A DNA stretch of 64,000 nucleotides from Streptomyces sp. CB01373. GTDB taxonomy: Bacteria; Actinomycetota; Actinomycetes; Streptomycetales; Streptomycetaceae. The notes under the pieces were generated by a model. It did not search any database. It saw only the letters and a list, made by a program, of their open reading frames with translations, and had not been told where the DNA came from. The translations under genes and the position numbers were made by a program. Shown one piece after another: positions 51,670 through 59,561 of this stretch (positions are counted from its first letter, which is position 1; each line of letters starts with the position of its first letter). The stretch is from positions 186,001 to 250,000 of the forward strand of contig NZ_NNBK01000007.1 in the NCBI RefSeq assembly GCF_002803075.1, given 5' to 3'.

Positions 51670-52740
51670 TCAGGCAGGCGTCCGGGCGTGGGGGTGGTCC
51701 CCGCCCGAGCGGGACCCGGAGACCGGGGCGGGGTCGAGGGCGCGGACGGGCCGGACGCTACCGACCGGTCGGCCGCCGCCGAGCAGGGGCTCACCGGCGA
51801 ACTCGGCGAGCGCGGCCGGGTCGATCCCGGCCCGTGCGAGGGCCGCGGCGGCGACCGGGACGCGCGCCCGGTTCGCTCCGTCGGCGATCTTCACGGCGAC
51901 GGCCCGGCCGTCCGGCAGCGCCGCGACCTGGACGCCCTCGAAGCCGTCCTTGGCGAGCAGCCCGGGCACGGCGCGCATGAGCGCCGCGACGTCCCGCCGG
52001 GAGCCGGAGGCCATCTCGGCGTGCTCGCGCATGGCGTCCGCGACCCGTGCCTCGGGGGTGCCGGCCGGTGCGGTGGTGATCCGGGCAGCGGCGCGCGCGA
52101 GCCCGTGCAGTGAGACGGCGAACAGGGGCGCGCCGCAGCCGTCGACGGTCACCCGGGCGATCGCCTGGCCGGTGAGGTCCTCGACGGTTTCGGCGACGGC
52201 GCGCTGCAAGGGGTGGCCCGGATCGAGGTAGTCCTCCAGTGGCCAGCCGTTGAGCCCGCAGGTGTGGAGCATGGCCGCGTGCTTGCCGGAGCAGTTCTGC
52301 GCGAGCCGGGACGGCCGGCGTCCCTCGCGCACCCAGGCGTCGCGGACGACCGGGTCGTACGGCAGGTCGGGGACGTTGCGCAGGTCGTCCTCGGTGACTC
52401 CGGCCAGCTCCAGGATGCGCCGGGTGCCGGCGAGGTGCCGTTCCTCCCCGGAGTGGCTGGCGGCGGTCAGCGACAGCAGTTCCCCGTCGAGCGGCAGCCC
52501 GGCCCGGAGCATCGCCACCGCCTGCATCGGCTTGAGCGCCGAACGCGGGTAGAAGGCGGCCTCGATGTCGCCGAGTCGCAGCTCCACGGCTCTGTCGGCG
52601 CCGAGGACGACGACCGAGCCGTAGTGGATGCCCTCGACGACCCCGCCGCGGACGAGATGGGCGACGGGCACGTGGAGGGGTTCCCGGACCACGGGGGCCC
52701 CGGCCACGGCCGGACTTCCGTACATGACTGTCTGGTTCAC
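51670..52740 (-). CDS. Asparaginase (asparaginase II, Rhizobium-type, PF06089)
   Basis: A 356-residue protein of the plant-type-unrelated PF06089 family. Regions YGSVVVLGADRAVELRLGDIEAAFYPRSALKPMQAVAMLRAGL, AASHSGEERHL and LAQNCSGKHAAMLHTCGLNGW are conserved, including the SxxK-like PRSALKP that resembles beta-lactamase fold catalytic residues. GTG 52740 overlaps the regulator's stop (GTGA), so translation is coupled; ATG 52725 is inside the conserved start and less likely. It hydrolyses asparagine to aspartate and ammonia and feeds the aspartase gene just downstream. Confidence 0.92.
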   Translation of the reverse strand: MNQTVMYGSPAVAGAPVVREPLHVPVAHLVRGGVVEGIHYGSVVVLGADRAVELRLGDIEAAFYPRSALKPMQAVAMLRAGLPLDGELLSLTAASHSGEERHLAGTRRILELAGVTEDDLRNVPDLPYDPVVRDAWVREGRRPSRLAQNCSGKHAAMLHTCGLNGWPLEDYLDPGHPLQRAVAETVEDLTGQAIARVTVDGCGAPLFAVSLHGLARAAARITTAPAGTPEARVADAMREHAEMASGSRRDVAALMRAVPGLLAKDGFEGVQVAALPDGRAVAVKIADGANRARVPVAAAALARAGIDPAALAEFAGEPLLGGGRPVGSVRPVRALDPAPVSGSRSGGDHPHARTPA

Positions 52741-53468
52741 GCCTTGGAACCGTCTTCCGTGGGGGCGTCCGTGCGGTTCGGGCGCATGATGTCGGTGAGT
52801 GTCTTCTCGACGCGGTCGAGATGGTGGGTCATGGCCTGCACCGCGTCGTGTCCGGAACCGTCGATCAGCGCCTCGACGATCGCGCGGTGCTCGCGGTTGG
52901 ACTGCTCGCGCCGGCCGCCGAGCTCGTTGAGGAAGGCGGACTGGCGGGCCAGCGCGTCCCGGATCTCCTCGATCACCCGGCGGAAGACGGGGTTCTGGGC
53001 GGCTTCGGCCACGGCCAGGTGGAAGACGGTGTCCATCGCGACCCATGCGGTGGTGTCCGTCTCCTGCTCCATCCGTTCCAGGAGGTGGACCAGGTGATCG
53101 AGGTTCTCGGCCGTACGGCGCTCCGCCGCGTATCCGGCGACCGGGATCTCGACGTGACGGCGCACCTCCAGGAGGTCGCCGGCCGCGTAGTCGCCGAAGG
53201 TGGGCTCCTCGACGGCGTTGGCGACGACGAAGGTGCCCTTGCCGGTTCTGGAGGCCGTGAGCCCCATCGTCTGCAGGGCCCGCAGGGCCTCCCGCAGCAC
53301 GGGCCGGCTGATCTCCAGGGTGCGGCACAGCTCGGCTTCCGAGGGGAGCTTGTCGCCGATGGCGTATTCGCCGCGCTCGATGGCACCGCGAAGGTGGCCG
53401 AGCACCGCTTCCATGGCGCTGACGCGCCGCGGCCCCGGACCACCTGTCTGGCTGTCTGACAGGTTCAC
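52737..53468 (-). CDS. GntR family (FadR subfamily) regulator of the aspartate operon
   Basis: A 243-residue regulator. The wHTH (AMEAVLGHLRGAIERGEYAIGDKLPSEAELCRTLEISRPVLREALRALQTMGLTASRTGKGTFV) sits at residues about 16-80, and the all-helical FCD ligand domain (EVRRHVEIPVAGYAAERRTAENLDHLVHLLERM, and TVFHLAVAEAAQNPVF) follows. GTG 53468 is the likely start (AGGA upstream). Its stop overlaps the asparaginase start, placing the regulator in the operon it controls. The effector is probably aspartate, asparagine or a related metabolite. CCTGTC/GACAGG over its own start suggests autoregulation. Confidence 0.92.
   Translation of the reverse strand: MNLSDSQTGGPGPRRVSAMEAVLGHLRGAIERGEYAIGDKLPSEAELCRTLEISRPVLREALRALQTMGLTASRTGKGTFVVANAVEEPTFGDYAAGDLLEVRRHVEIPVAGYAAERRTAENLDHLVHLLERMEQETDTTAWVAMDTVFHLAVAEAAQNPVFRRVIEEIRDALARQSAFLNELGGRREQSNREHRAIVEALIDGSGHDAVQAMTHHLDRVEKTLTDIMRPNRTDAPTEDGSKA
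53443..53463. promoter_or_regulatory. Inverted repeat over the start of the GntR gene
   Basis: CCTGTC (53443-53448) and GACAGG (53458-53463) face each other around TGGCTGTCT, which also contains a second TGTCTGACA-like half-site. The repeat lies inside the first codons of the regulator gene, so binding would affect its own transcription or elongation. FadR-type proteins often bind TGTCTGACA-like sites. Confidence 0.5.
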
Positions 53469-53535
53469 GGGGTGATCCTGCGGGTGGCGGGGCCGGACTG
53501 TCAAGGCGCGCCCTTCTCCGAGGGCAGGCCACGCA

Positions 53536-53883
53536 CTACTCGGCGGGCAGCGCCTCCCGCATCACCTTCGCGGTGCCGGCCGGGTCGTAGCCCTCGGGCA
53601 CACCCGGCACCAGGATGATGTCGCCGTCGATGTGCCGCGAGCGCAGGGGTGCGATCTCCTGGTACGCGGGTGAGTCCCACCAGGCGCGCGCCTCGGCGAT
53701 CCCGGGGAAGCCGATCACCACGACATGCCCGGGCCGGCTTCCCTCCTTCACCTCGTGCCGCGTGGCATGCACGAGGAAACGGCCACCGTACGGCTCGAAG
53801 GTGCCGCTGATGCGCTCGATGTACTCGGCGATCTCCGGATGCGGAGCGGCCTCCTGCAAGTGAGCTATTGCGTAGGCGGTCAT
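53536..53883 (-). CDS. DUF1330 family protein
   Basis: A 115-residue ferredoxin-like fold protein: MTAYAIAHLQEAAPHPEIAEYIERISGTFEPYGGRFLVHATRHEVKEGSRPGHVVVIGFPGIAEARAWWDSPAYQEIAPLRSR contains the family motifs YxxYxxxxxxxxxxYGGRFLVRG and W.SPxYxxIxxLR. The role is unknown; members may be monooxygenase- or isomerase-like. GGAAGGAC lies nine bases before ATG 53883. The gene is separated from the GntR gene by 67 nt on the same strand. Confidence 0.9.
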   Translation of the reverse strand: MTAYAIAHLQEAAPHPEIAEYIERISGTFEPYGGRFLVHATRHEVKEGSRPGHVVVIGFPGIAEARAWWDSPAYQEIAPLRSRHIDGDIILVPGVPEGYDPAGTAKVMREALPAE

Positions 53884-54411
53884 GTCGTCCTTCCGTCCGG
53901 TCGGGCTCTGCTGCACCGGCGATCCTGGCAGGCGGCTGCACGAAGGGCGATGACCTGCCAGGTAAGCGCGCTCGGTACGCCCGGGCAGGACCGAAGCCGC
54001 CACACCGGCTCGTACGCCCCCTCCGCGAGCCGGCGTGGGCCGCACCCCTGCGACTCGGTGCGGCCGGCCTTGCGATGCCTGCCGGGCAAGGTGCGGTGAC
54101 GCCGAACAGCCCGCGCAGCCGCCCGAGCTGACGTCATGTAAGGCGTGGGCCGCGGGGCGCAGCGCGGAGAGCGTGGCCGTCGGTGGCTCGATTATCGGCC
54201 AGATCATGTGCGGCTCTTGACCGTATTGGTTTAGACCTTTAGATTCCAGGCCGTCAGGCCCCCCACCGTGCCGGGTCGAGTGCCCGTGTCGCACCGGCGG
54301 TCATTGCCGGACCGTACTCGTACGCCCACCCCCGCGACCGCTCCCCCGCCCCACCGGAGCCGGGTGGCCACGTCGTCACTCAACCGACTCTTCCTCAGGA
54401 GCACACCCCAC
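53884..54411. other. Intergenic region upstream of the chitinase gene
   Basis: No gene is supported in these 528 bases. The stretch holds the chitinase promoter (54217-54245) and its about 160-nt leader. Longer open frames cross it, but codon usage and lack of recognisable motifs make them unlikely. Confidence 0.55.
54217..54245 (+). promoter_or_regulatory. Chitinase promoter with a DasR-like element between -35 and -10
   Basis: TTGACC (54217-54222) and TAGATT (54240-54245) are 17 bp apart. Between them lies ATTGGTTTAGACCTTT (54225-54240), whose core TGGTTTAGACCT differs at two of twelve positions from TGGTCTAGACCA, the DasR binding core (dre) as I recall it. DasR represses chitin-use genes and is released by glucosamine-6-phosphate. 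Placement between the promoter boxes is ideal for repression. Confidence 0.75.
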
Positions 54412-55554
54412 ATGCCCACCCCCCACCCCGTTTTGAGCCTCCGCAGACGCGCACCCCTGGCCAAGCTCACGGTCAGCGCGGTGCTCGCTCTCGCCCTCTC
54501 CGCCCTGTTCGCCGTCTCCCCCGCCTGGGCGGCGGAGGGGCAGATCAGCGGCCTCGCCGGCAAGTGCGTCGACGTCGCCGCCGCGAGCAACGCCAACGGC
54601 ACGGCCGTCCAGCTCTACGACTGCAACGGCACGAACGCCCAGAAGTGGTCCAACTCCGGTGACGGAACCCTGCGGGCGCTCGGCAAGTGCCTCGACGTCG
54701 TCGACCGCAGCACGGCCGACGGCGCCGCCGTCCAGCTGTGGGACTGCTCCGGCGGAGCGAACCAGCAGTGGGTCGTCACCGCCGCCCGCGACATCGTCAA
54801 CCCGGCCGCGAACAAGTGCCTCGACGTGCGGGACAACAACAGCGCCAACGGCACCCGTCTGCAGATCTGGACCTGCACCGGGGGCGGCAACCAGAAGTGG
54901 AGCGCCCCGTCGAGCGGCGGCAGCGGCAACCCGTCCGGGTTCGTCGTCTCCGAGGCCCAGTTCAACCAGATGTTCCCGAACCGGAACTCCTTCTACACCT
55001 ACAGCGGCCTGAAGGCCGCGCTCAGCGCCTACCCCGGCTTCGCCGGTACGGGCAGCGACACGACCAAGAAGCAGGAGGCGGCCGCGTTCCTGGCGAACGT
55101 CAATCACGAGACGGGCGGCCTGGTCTACGTCGTCGAGCAGAACACCGCCAACTATCCGCACTACTGCGACTCGAGCCGGTCGTACGGCTGCCCCGCCGGA
55201 CAGGCGGCCTACTACGGCCGCGGGCCCATCCAGCTCAGCTGGAACTTCAACTACAAGGCAGCCGGTGACGCGCTCGGCATCGACCTGCTCAACAACCCCT
55301 GGCTGGTGCAGAACGACGCTTCCGTGGCCTGGAAGACCGGCCTCTGGTACTGGAACACCCAGTCGGGTCCCGGCTCCATGACTCCGCACGCCGCCATGGT
55401 CAACGGCGCCGGATTCGGGCAGACCATCCGCTCGATCAACGGCTCCCTGGAGTGCGACGGCAGGAATCCCGCCCAGGTGCAGAGCCGCGTCGACGCCTAC
55501 CAGCGCTTCGCGTCCATCCTCGGCGTGAGCCCCGGTAACAACCTGTACTGCTGA
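54412..55554 (+). CDS. Secreted GH19 chitinase with ricin-type lectin domain
   Basis: A 380-residue secreted enzyme. After a signal peptide (LAKLTVSAVLALALSALFAV, cleavage near AWAAEG), a ricin B-like domain (residues about 43-160) has three QxW-type repeats with conserved Gln-x-Trp (NAQKWS, NQQWVV, NQKWSA). A Gly/Ser linker precedes the GH19 catalytic part. FLANVNHETGGLVYVVEQN supplies the catalytic Glu in HETGG, and YYGRGPIQLSWNFNY and NPWLVQNDASVAWKTGLWYW follow. It degrades chitin in cooperation with other chitinases. AGGAG precedes the ATG by about ten bases. A single dre suggests DasR control. Confidence 0.95.
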   Translation: MPTPHPVLSLRRRAPLAKLTVSAVLALALSALFAVSPAWAAEGQISGLAGKCVDVAAASNANGTAVQLYDCNGTNAQKWSNSGDGTLRALGKCLDVVDRSTADGAAVQLWDCSGGANQQWVVTAARDIVNPAANKCLDVRDNNSANGTRLQIWTCTGGGNQKWSAPSSGGSGNPSGFVVSEAQFNQMFPNRNSFYTYSGLKAALSAYPGFAGTGSDTTKKQEAAAFLANVNHETGGLVYVVEQNTANYPHYCDSSRSYGCPAGQAAYYGRGPIQLSWNFNYKAAGDALGIDLLNNPWLVQNDASVAWKTGLWYWNTQSGPGSMTPHAAMVNGAGFGQTIRSINGSLECDGRNPAQVQSRVDAYQRFASILGVSPGNNLYC

Positions 55555-55580
55555 GCAACACCCTTCCGCAGGCGGGAGGC

Positions 55581-55614
55581 GGGGCGTGGGCCGAGGAAGT
55601 TCGGTCCACGCCCC
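55581..55614 (+). terminator. Terminator after the chitinase
   Basis: GGGGCGTGGGCCGA (55581-55594) pairs with TCGGTCCACGCCCC (55601-55614) with one G-T pair and a six-base loop, 26 nt after the stop. Confidence 0.8.
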
Positions 55615-55780
55615 GTCTGCTTGCGCGCTCTCGCCAGCCGGGAGCCGCTGTTGCGGCAACGAGGCGGGCAGCCCGCCTGCATGACGGTGTGTGACATGCC
55701 GCTTTCAGCGTAATAGGCGGGTTAGGCTGTCTGGCCGCGCCACTCTGTGCGGGTTGATCACGGTCGTGTCAGGAGACTGT

Positions 55781-55981
55781 GGGTGCACAGATCGAGTGAG
55801 TGGCTGTATGAGCGGATCCTCCGGAACAAGCGACAGAACCCGGACATCACGGGGCGGGCGTCGGCGCAGAAGTACCGGGTGCCGCGGAACACGGTGGCCA
55901 AGGCACTCGGGCATCCGGTACCGCTGAAGCGGAGGAAGCCGCCGCCACGGAGGAGCGTGTCGGAACCGGTGAACAAGTGTG
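55781..55981 (+). pseudogene. IS21-type transposase (IstA) N-terminal remnant
   Basis: The frame reads EWLYERILRNKRQNPDITGRASAQKYRVPRNTVAKALGHPVPLKRRKPP, which follows the IS21 IstA opening: a helix-turn-helix with the pattern of hydrophobic and basic residues (Y-x-x-x-x-x-x-x-x-T-V-x-x-A-L) and a Pro-Arg linker. The rest of the DDE domain is missing; the frame runs into unrelated sequence after about residue 65. No terminal inverted repeat or istB is visible. It marks an old insertion between the chitinase and the phosphatase gene. Confidence 0.6.
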
Positions 55982-56459
55982 CGCCGGGCACGCTGCGGAT
56001 GTCGTCCTCAGGCAGGGCCGAGGGTGGGCTCCGTCAGCAGCGGCCTGGTGGCCGTCGAGGCCCGCAGGGCCATCGAGCACCGGGAGGCGGCGGACGACAG
56101 CGGCGAGGCAGACTTTGATGGTGGAGGCGGCGGACAGGCGGACGACGCCCACCGTGACGAGGGCGCGCCCGGCGCGAAGGTGATCTCCCCGCTTGCGCGG
56201 CGGCTGCCGCCGGACGCGCAGACTGCGCCGGCGGACATGAGCGAGTGCAAGCAGCTGCTGAAGCCGGTGACGAGGCGTGCGACGACGAAGGGCACGAGCT
56301 TATGACCCCCACCAGGACCGCCGAAGCCACGGCCGAGCGGGTGGTGTCGGCGAGGACCCCGCTGCCGGGTGGCCCTCGTCCGTGCGCGGCGATCCGGCCC
56401 GCCACTGACTCCTGCCGGTTGAAGGCCACCGGGAGCGGGTACCCGCGCAGCAGGCGATC
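55982..56459. other. Low-evidence region between IS21 remnant and phosphatase gene
   Basis: No gene is supported in these 478 bases. Short open frames exist on both strands, including a plus-strand one ending near 56305 (MSECKQLLKPVTRR), but none shows a recognisable domain. Probably degraded DNA from the insertion. Parts of the plus strand are poor in the usual third-position bias. Confidence 0.5.
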
Positions 56460-57794
56460 GTGATGGTGGTGGGCAAGAAGAGGCAAGGGGTGGAGCGGCC
56501 GCCAACCCCTGACCTGCTTGCGGGTCTGGATGCCGAGCTGGGCCGGATCGATGAGCAACTGCGCGCTCTGGCCGCCGCCAAGCACCGGGTTCAGGGCCTG
56601 TTGCAGGCGGTGGTGGCCATCACCCGGGAGGTGGAGCTGCCCGCGGTACTGCACCGCATCGTGACGACCGCCATGGAACTGGTCGGCGCCCGCTACGGGG
56701 CGCTGGGAGTTCTTGACGAGTCCGGCCAGTTCCTGGAGCAGTTCATCGCCGTCGGCGTGACCGAGCAGGAGCGGTCGGCCTTGGCCGAAGCGGGGTTTCC
56801 TCGCGGCCTCGGCGTTCTCGGGCACCTGATCCGCCACCCCGAGCCCTTGCGGGTGGACGACATCTCCTCCCATCCGTCCTCGGTCGGCCTGCCGCCAGGC
56901 CACCCGCCCATGCAGACCCTGCTGGGCGTCGCCGTCAGCGTCCGCGGCGAAATCTACGGCGACCTCTTTCTCTCCGAGCGGCGCGACGGACGGCCCTTCG
57001 ACGCCCACGACGAGACCATCGTCGTCGCCCTCGCCAGTGCCGCCGGTATCGCGATCGACAACGTCCGGCTCTTCGAACAGGTTCGTACCGGATCCGAACA
57101 GTTCCAGCGGCGTCTGCTGCCGACGCTGCCCGACATGCGGCCCTTCGACGCCGCCGCCATCTACCGGCCCGCCGCCAAACCCCACCATGTGGGAGGCGAC
57201 TGGTACGACGCCATCCTGCTTCCGGACGGCGCGGTGGCGGTCGTCATCGGCGACGTGGTCGGTCACGATCTGCACGCCGCCGCCGCCATGGCCTCCACTC
57301 GCAACATGCTGCGCGCTTTGCTGTTCACCCTGCTCACTCCGCCCAGCGCTGTCCTCGCCCAGCTCGATCGCACCCTGGAAGCCATCACCGACAGCCCCGT
57401 CACCACCACCAGCCTGGCGCGCATCGAACCCGCGGGGGCTGCCTGGAGGCTGCACTGGAGCTCCGCGGGCCACGTCCCCCCGTTGCTGATCGCCCCGGGC
57501 GGCCGGACGGAATACCTGTTCACGGAGCCCGGACTACCACTGAACGTCGACGTCGGGCTGCCCCGCCCCGACCACACCCATCCTCTGCCCCCGGGCACCA
57601 CCGTGGTCTTCTTCACCGACGGCCTCATCGAACACCCCGCCCACCCCCTCGACGACAGCTTGAACAAACTGGCCGAACTCGCCACCGCACACGCGGCCCT
57701 GCCCCTGCAGGACTTCGTGCAGGCCCTCGCCGACCACCACCCCAGCGACGCGCACGACGACATGGCCATCCTCGCCCTGCGCACTCCGCGCTGA
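56460..57794 (+). CDS. GAF domain / SpoIIE-type PP2C phosphatase (second copy)
   Basis: 444 residues, GTG start at 56460 (ATG 56463 is alternative). Coiled-coil start LLAGLDAELGRIDEQLRALAAAKHRVQGLL, GAF (about residues 45-195) and SpoIIE domain (FDAAAIYRPAAKPHHVGGDWYDAILLPDG, VVIGDVVGHDLHAAAAMA, FFTDGLIEHPAHP, DDMAILALRTP) match those of the protein at 25009 almost position for position, so the two are duplicates. Likely a phosphatase for an anti-anti-sigma partner. A MASE1 sensor gene follows 186 nt downstream in the same direction. Confidence 0.92.
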   Translation: MMVVGKKRQGVERPPTPDLLAGLDAELGRIDEQLRALAAAKHRVQGLLQAVVAITREVELPAVLHRIVTTAMELVGARYGALGVLDESGQFLEQFIAVGVTEQERSALAEAGFPRGLGVLGHLIRHPEPLRVDDISSHPSSVGLPPGHPPMQTLLGVAVSVRGEIYGDLFLSERRDGRPFDAHDETIVVALASAAGIAIDNVRLFEQVRTGSEQFQRRLLPTLPDMRPFDAAAIYRPAAKPHHVGGDWYDAILLPDGAVAVVIGDVVGHDLHAAAAMASTRNMLRALLFTLLTPPSAVLAQLDRTLEAITDSPVTTTSLARIEPAGAAWRLHWSSAGHVPPLLIAPGGRTEYLFTEPGLPLNVDVGLPRPDHTHPLPPGTTVVFFTDGLIEHPAHPLDDSLNKLAELATAHAALPLQDFVQALADHHPSDAHDDMAILALRTPR

Positions 57795-57980
57795 GACCGC
57801 ACAGACCCACTCTTACTGAGAGGCAGATCCTTCACGTCACAAGTCGCTCCCGAGTGGTCACCCGAAGCAATCCCGGCAGAGCACATTGCGAAAGGTCATA
57901 CAGATGAGCGGCGGTGTCGTGGGCCCGGAAGGGTCAGCGAACGGTGGACGACGGAGCAGGGCCGGGGGGAAGACCTCCCG

Positions 57981-58994
57981 ATGACTGTTGCGAGCCGCGA
58001 CAAGCTCCGGAGCGGTGGCCTGTGGGTCCTGCGGATCATCGCCGTTGCCGCGCTGTACTTCGCCTCCGGCAAGCTGGGACTCCTCCAACACTTCATGCGC
58101 GGCCAGGTGACGCCGCTGTGGCCGCCGACCGGGATCGCCCTGGCCGCACTGCTCCTGATGGGCCTGCGGATCTTGCCCGGGATCGTGCTCGGCTCCTTCC
58201 TGATCGACCTCACCCTGGGACCGTCACTTCCCGCCGTGCTCGCGATCACGGCAGGCAACACACTCGCGCCCCTCTGCTCCTACGCCCTCCTTCGCGTCAC
58301 CGGGTTCCGCACCCGGATGAACCGCTTCCAGGACGCGCTCACGCTCGTCTTCCTCGGCGCGTTCGCCGGCATGCTCATCAGCGCGACCGTGGGCAGCACC
58401 ACCCTGAGCCTCGCCCACGCGCTGCCCCCCGGCGGGTTCTGGCTGACATGGTGGGTCTGGTGGACCGGCGACGCCACGGGCGTCCTGCTGGTCACACCGC
58501 TGCTGCTCGCCCTCCGCTCGGCGCGCTGGCCGAAGGACGCACCACCAGCCAGATGGGCGGAGGGGTCGCTGCTCGTCGCGGCAACCGCCGGCGTCGGCCT
58601 CCTCCAGACCTCCCCCGCACCGCTGCTCTTCCTCGGCTTCCCGTTGCTGACCTGGGCGGCCTTCCGCTTCCAGCGCGCCGGAGCCACGCCCTGCGCGCTG
58701 GCCGTATCCACCTTCGCCATCCTCGCCGCCACTCGCAGAGCAGGCCCGTTCGCCGGTCACACCCTGCTCACCGACATGATTTCACTGCAGGCCTTCAACG
58801 GCGCCGCCGCGCTGACCGCGCTGCTGCTCTCCGCGGCCATCACCGCGCGGAACCAGGCCCAGGAAAAGATCCAGGAGGCCAGCAGGCGACTTGCCGAGAT
58901 GGTGGCGAGAACCGCGCCGGACACCGGACCCCCGGCGCTTCCCGATACCCAGGGCGACGGGGAGGAGAACGGCGGTCGGACGCCACCGTCATGA
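57981..58994 (+). CDS. MASE1 domain membrane sensor without output domain
   Basis: A 337-residue membrane protein of MASE1 type: eight helices, with ASGKLGLLQHFMRGQVTPLWPPTGIALAALLLMG, LRILPGIVLGSFLIDLTLGPSLPAVLAITAGNTLAPL and WLTWWVWWTGDATGVLLVTPLLLAL as signatures. MASE1 usually precedes a kinase or diguanylate cyclase; here the protein stops after a 45-residue charged coil (RNQAQEKIQEASRRLAEMV). The preceding phosphatase gene is an attractive partner, which would make it a membrane-bound phosphatase complex; this is inference. Start ATG 57981. Confidence 0.85.
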   Translation: MTVASRDKLRSGGLWVLRIIAVAALYFASGKLGLLQHFMRGQVTPLWPPTGIALAALLLMGLRILPGIVLGSFLIDLTLGPSLPAVLAITAGNTLAPLCSYALLRVTGFRTRMNRFQDALTLVFLGAFAGMLISATVGSTTLSLAHALPPGGFWLTWWVWWTGDATGVLLVTPLLLALRSARWPKDAPPARWAEGSLLVAATAGVGLLQTSPAPLLFLGFPLLTWAAFRFQRAGATPCALAVSTFAILAATRRAGPFAGHTLLTDMISLQAFNGAAALTALLLSAAITARNQAQEKIQEASRRLAEMVARTAPDTGPPALPDTQGDGEENGGRTPPS

Positions 58995-59059
58995 TCAATC
59001 GGACGGGGCCGATGAGGACCGGTCCCACCGGACCGCGCCGGTCAGGGACGCGGTCCGAG

Positions 59060-59102
59060 AGACCCGGAAGCCCCACCCTCTCGGGTCTGCCGGGGCTTTC
59101 CG
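59060..59102. terminator. Probable hairpin between convergent genes
   Basis: AGACCCG (59060-59066) faces CGGGTCT (59082-59088), and GAAGCCCC faces GGGGCTTTC nearby. Two overlapping hairpins are possible between the MASE1 gene and the EthD gene. Confidence 0.4.
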
Positions 59103-59126
59103 GAGACGTTCGGTCCGGGAACGGGC

Positions 59127-59465
59127 TCAGCCCGCCGTCACCCGGTCCTCGATCAGGAGCGCACGGGTCCGGGACCGGTCGAGGAACCGCGCCTCGTCGA
59201 TGCCCACCCGCTCGTCGGAGACGGCCGCCATCCACGCCTGGAAGGCGTCGCGGTCCTCCCAGCCCATCTCGGTCACCACGTCGAAGTCGATCCCGTCCTC
59301 GCGCAGGTTGAACGCGTCGCCGCGGATCAGGTAGTGCCGCTTGTACACGATGGGTGACGGAGCGAGGCTCAGGATCAGCGGCACATGGTTGTTCTCGTAG
59401 TGCTCCTTGAACGCCTCGCTGGTGATCCCGTCCCGCTTCTTCAGGTAACTGAGCAGCTTCATCAT
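59127..59465 (-). CDS. EthD domain protein
   Basis: A 112-residue dimeric ferredoxin-like protein: MKLLSYLKKRDGITSEAFKEHYENNHVPLILSLAPSPIVYKRHYL fits the EthD pattern with the conserved KRxxxxSxExFxxHYxxxHxPL. ETHD-type proteins take part in ether or aromatic breakdown, or similar one-step reactions. The AGGAGG is ten bases before ATG ATG at 59465. It is divergent from a TetR gene with a 47-bp inverted operator between, so regulation by that TetR is highly probable. Confidence 0.88.
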   Translation of the reverse strand: MMKLLSYLKKRDGITSEAFKEHYENNHVPLILSLAPSPIVYKRHYLIRGDAFNLREDGIDFDVVTEMGWEDRDAFQAWMAAVSDERVGIDEARFLDRSRTRALLIEDRVTAG

Positions 59466-59491
59466 GGTGGTTGAGCCTCCTGGTGCAATTC

Positions 59492-59538
59492 GGGGAGTTC
59501 CCCGGTTACGGCTCTGGTAAGCTAACGGGGAACTCCCC
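59492..59538. promoter_or_regulatory. Inverted TetR operator between EthD and TetR genes
   Basis: GGGGAGTTCCCCGGTTA (59492-59508) faces TAACGGGGAACTCCCC (59523-59538), with one extra base in the left arm. Each arm is itself nearly palindromic (GGGGA-GT-TCCCC). A pair of TetR dimers could bind in mirror orientation and block both promoters. Confidence 0.8.
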
Positions 59539-59561
59539 ACTTCGTCAAACGAGGACTTTCC

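Noticed and set aside
55979..56305. Open frame ending MSECKQLLKPVTRRATTKG
   Set aside because: No domain, and it sits in degraded sequence beside the IS21 remnant.
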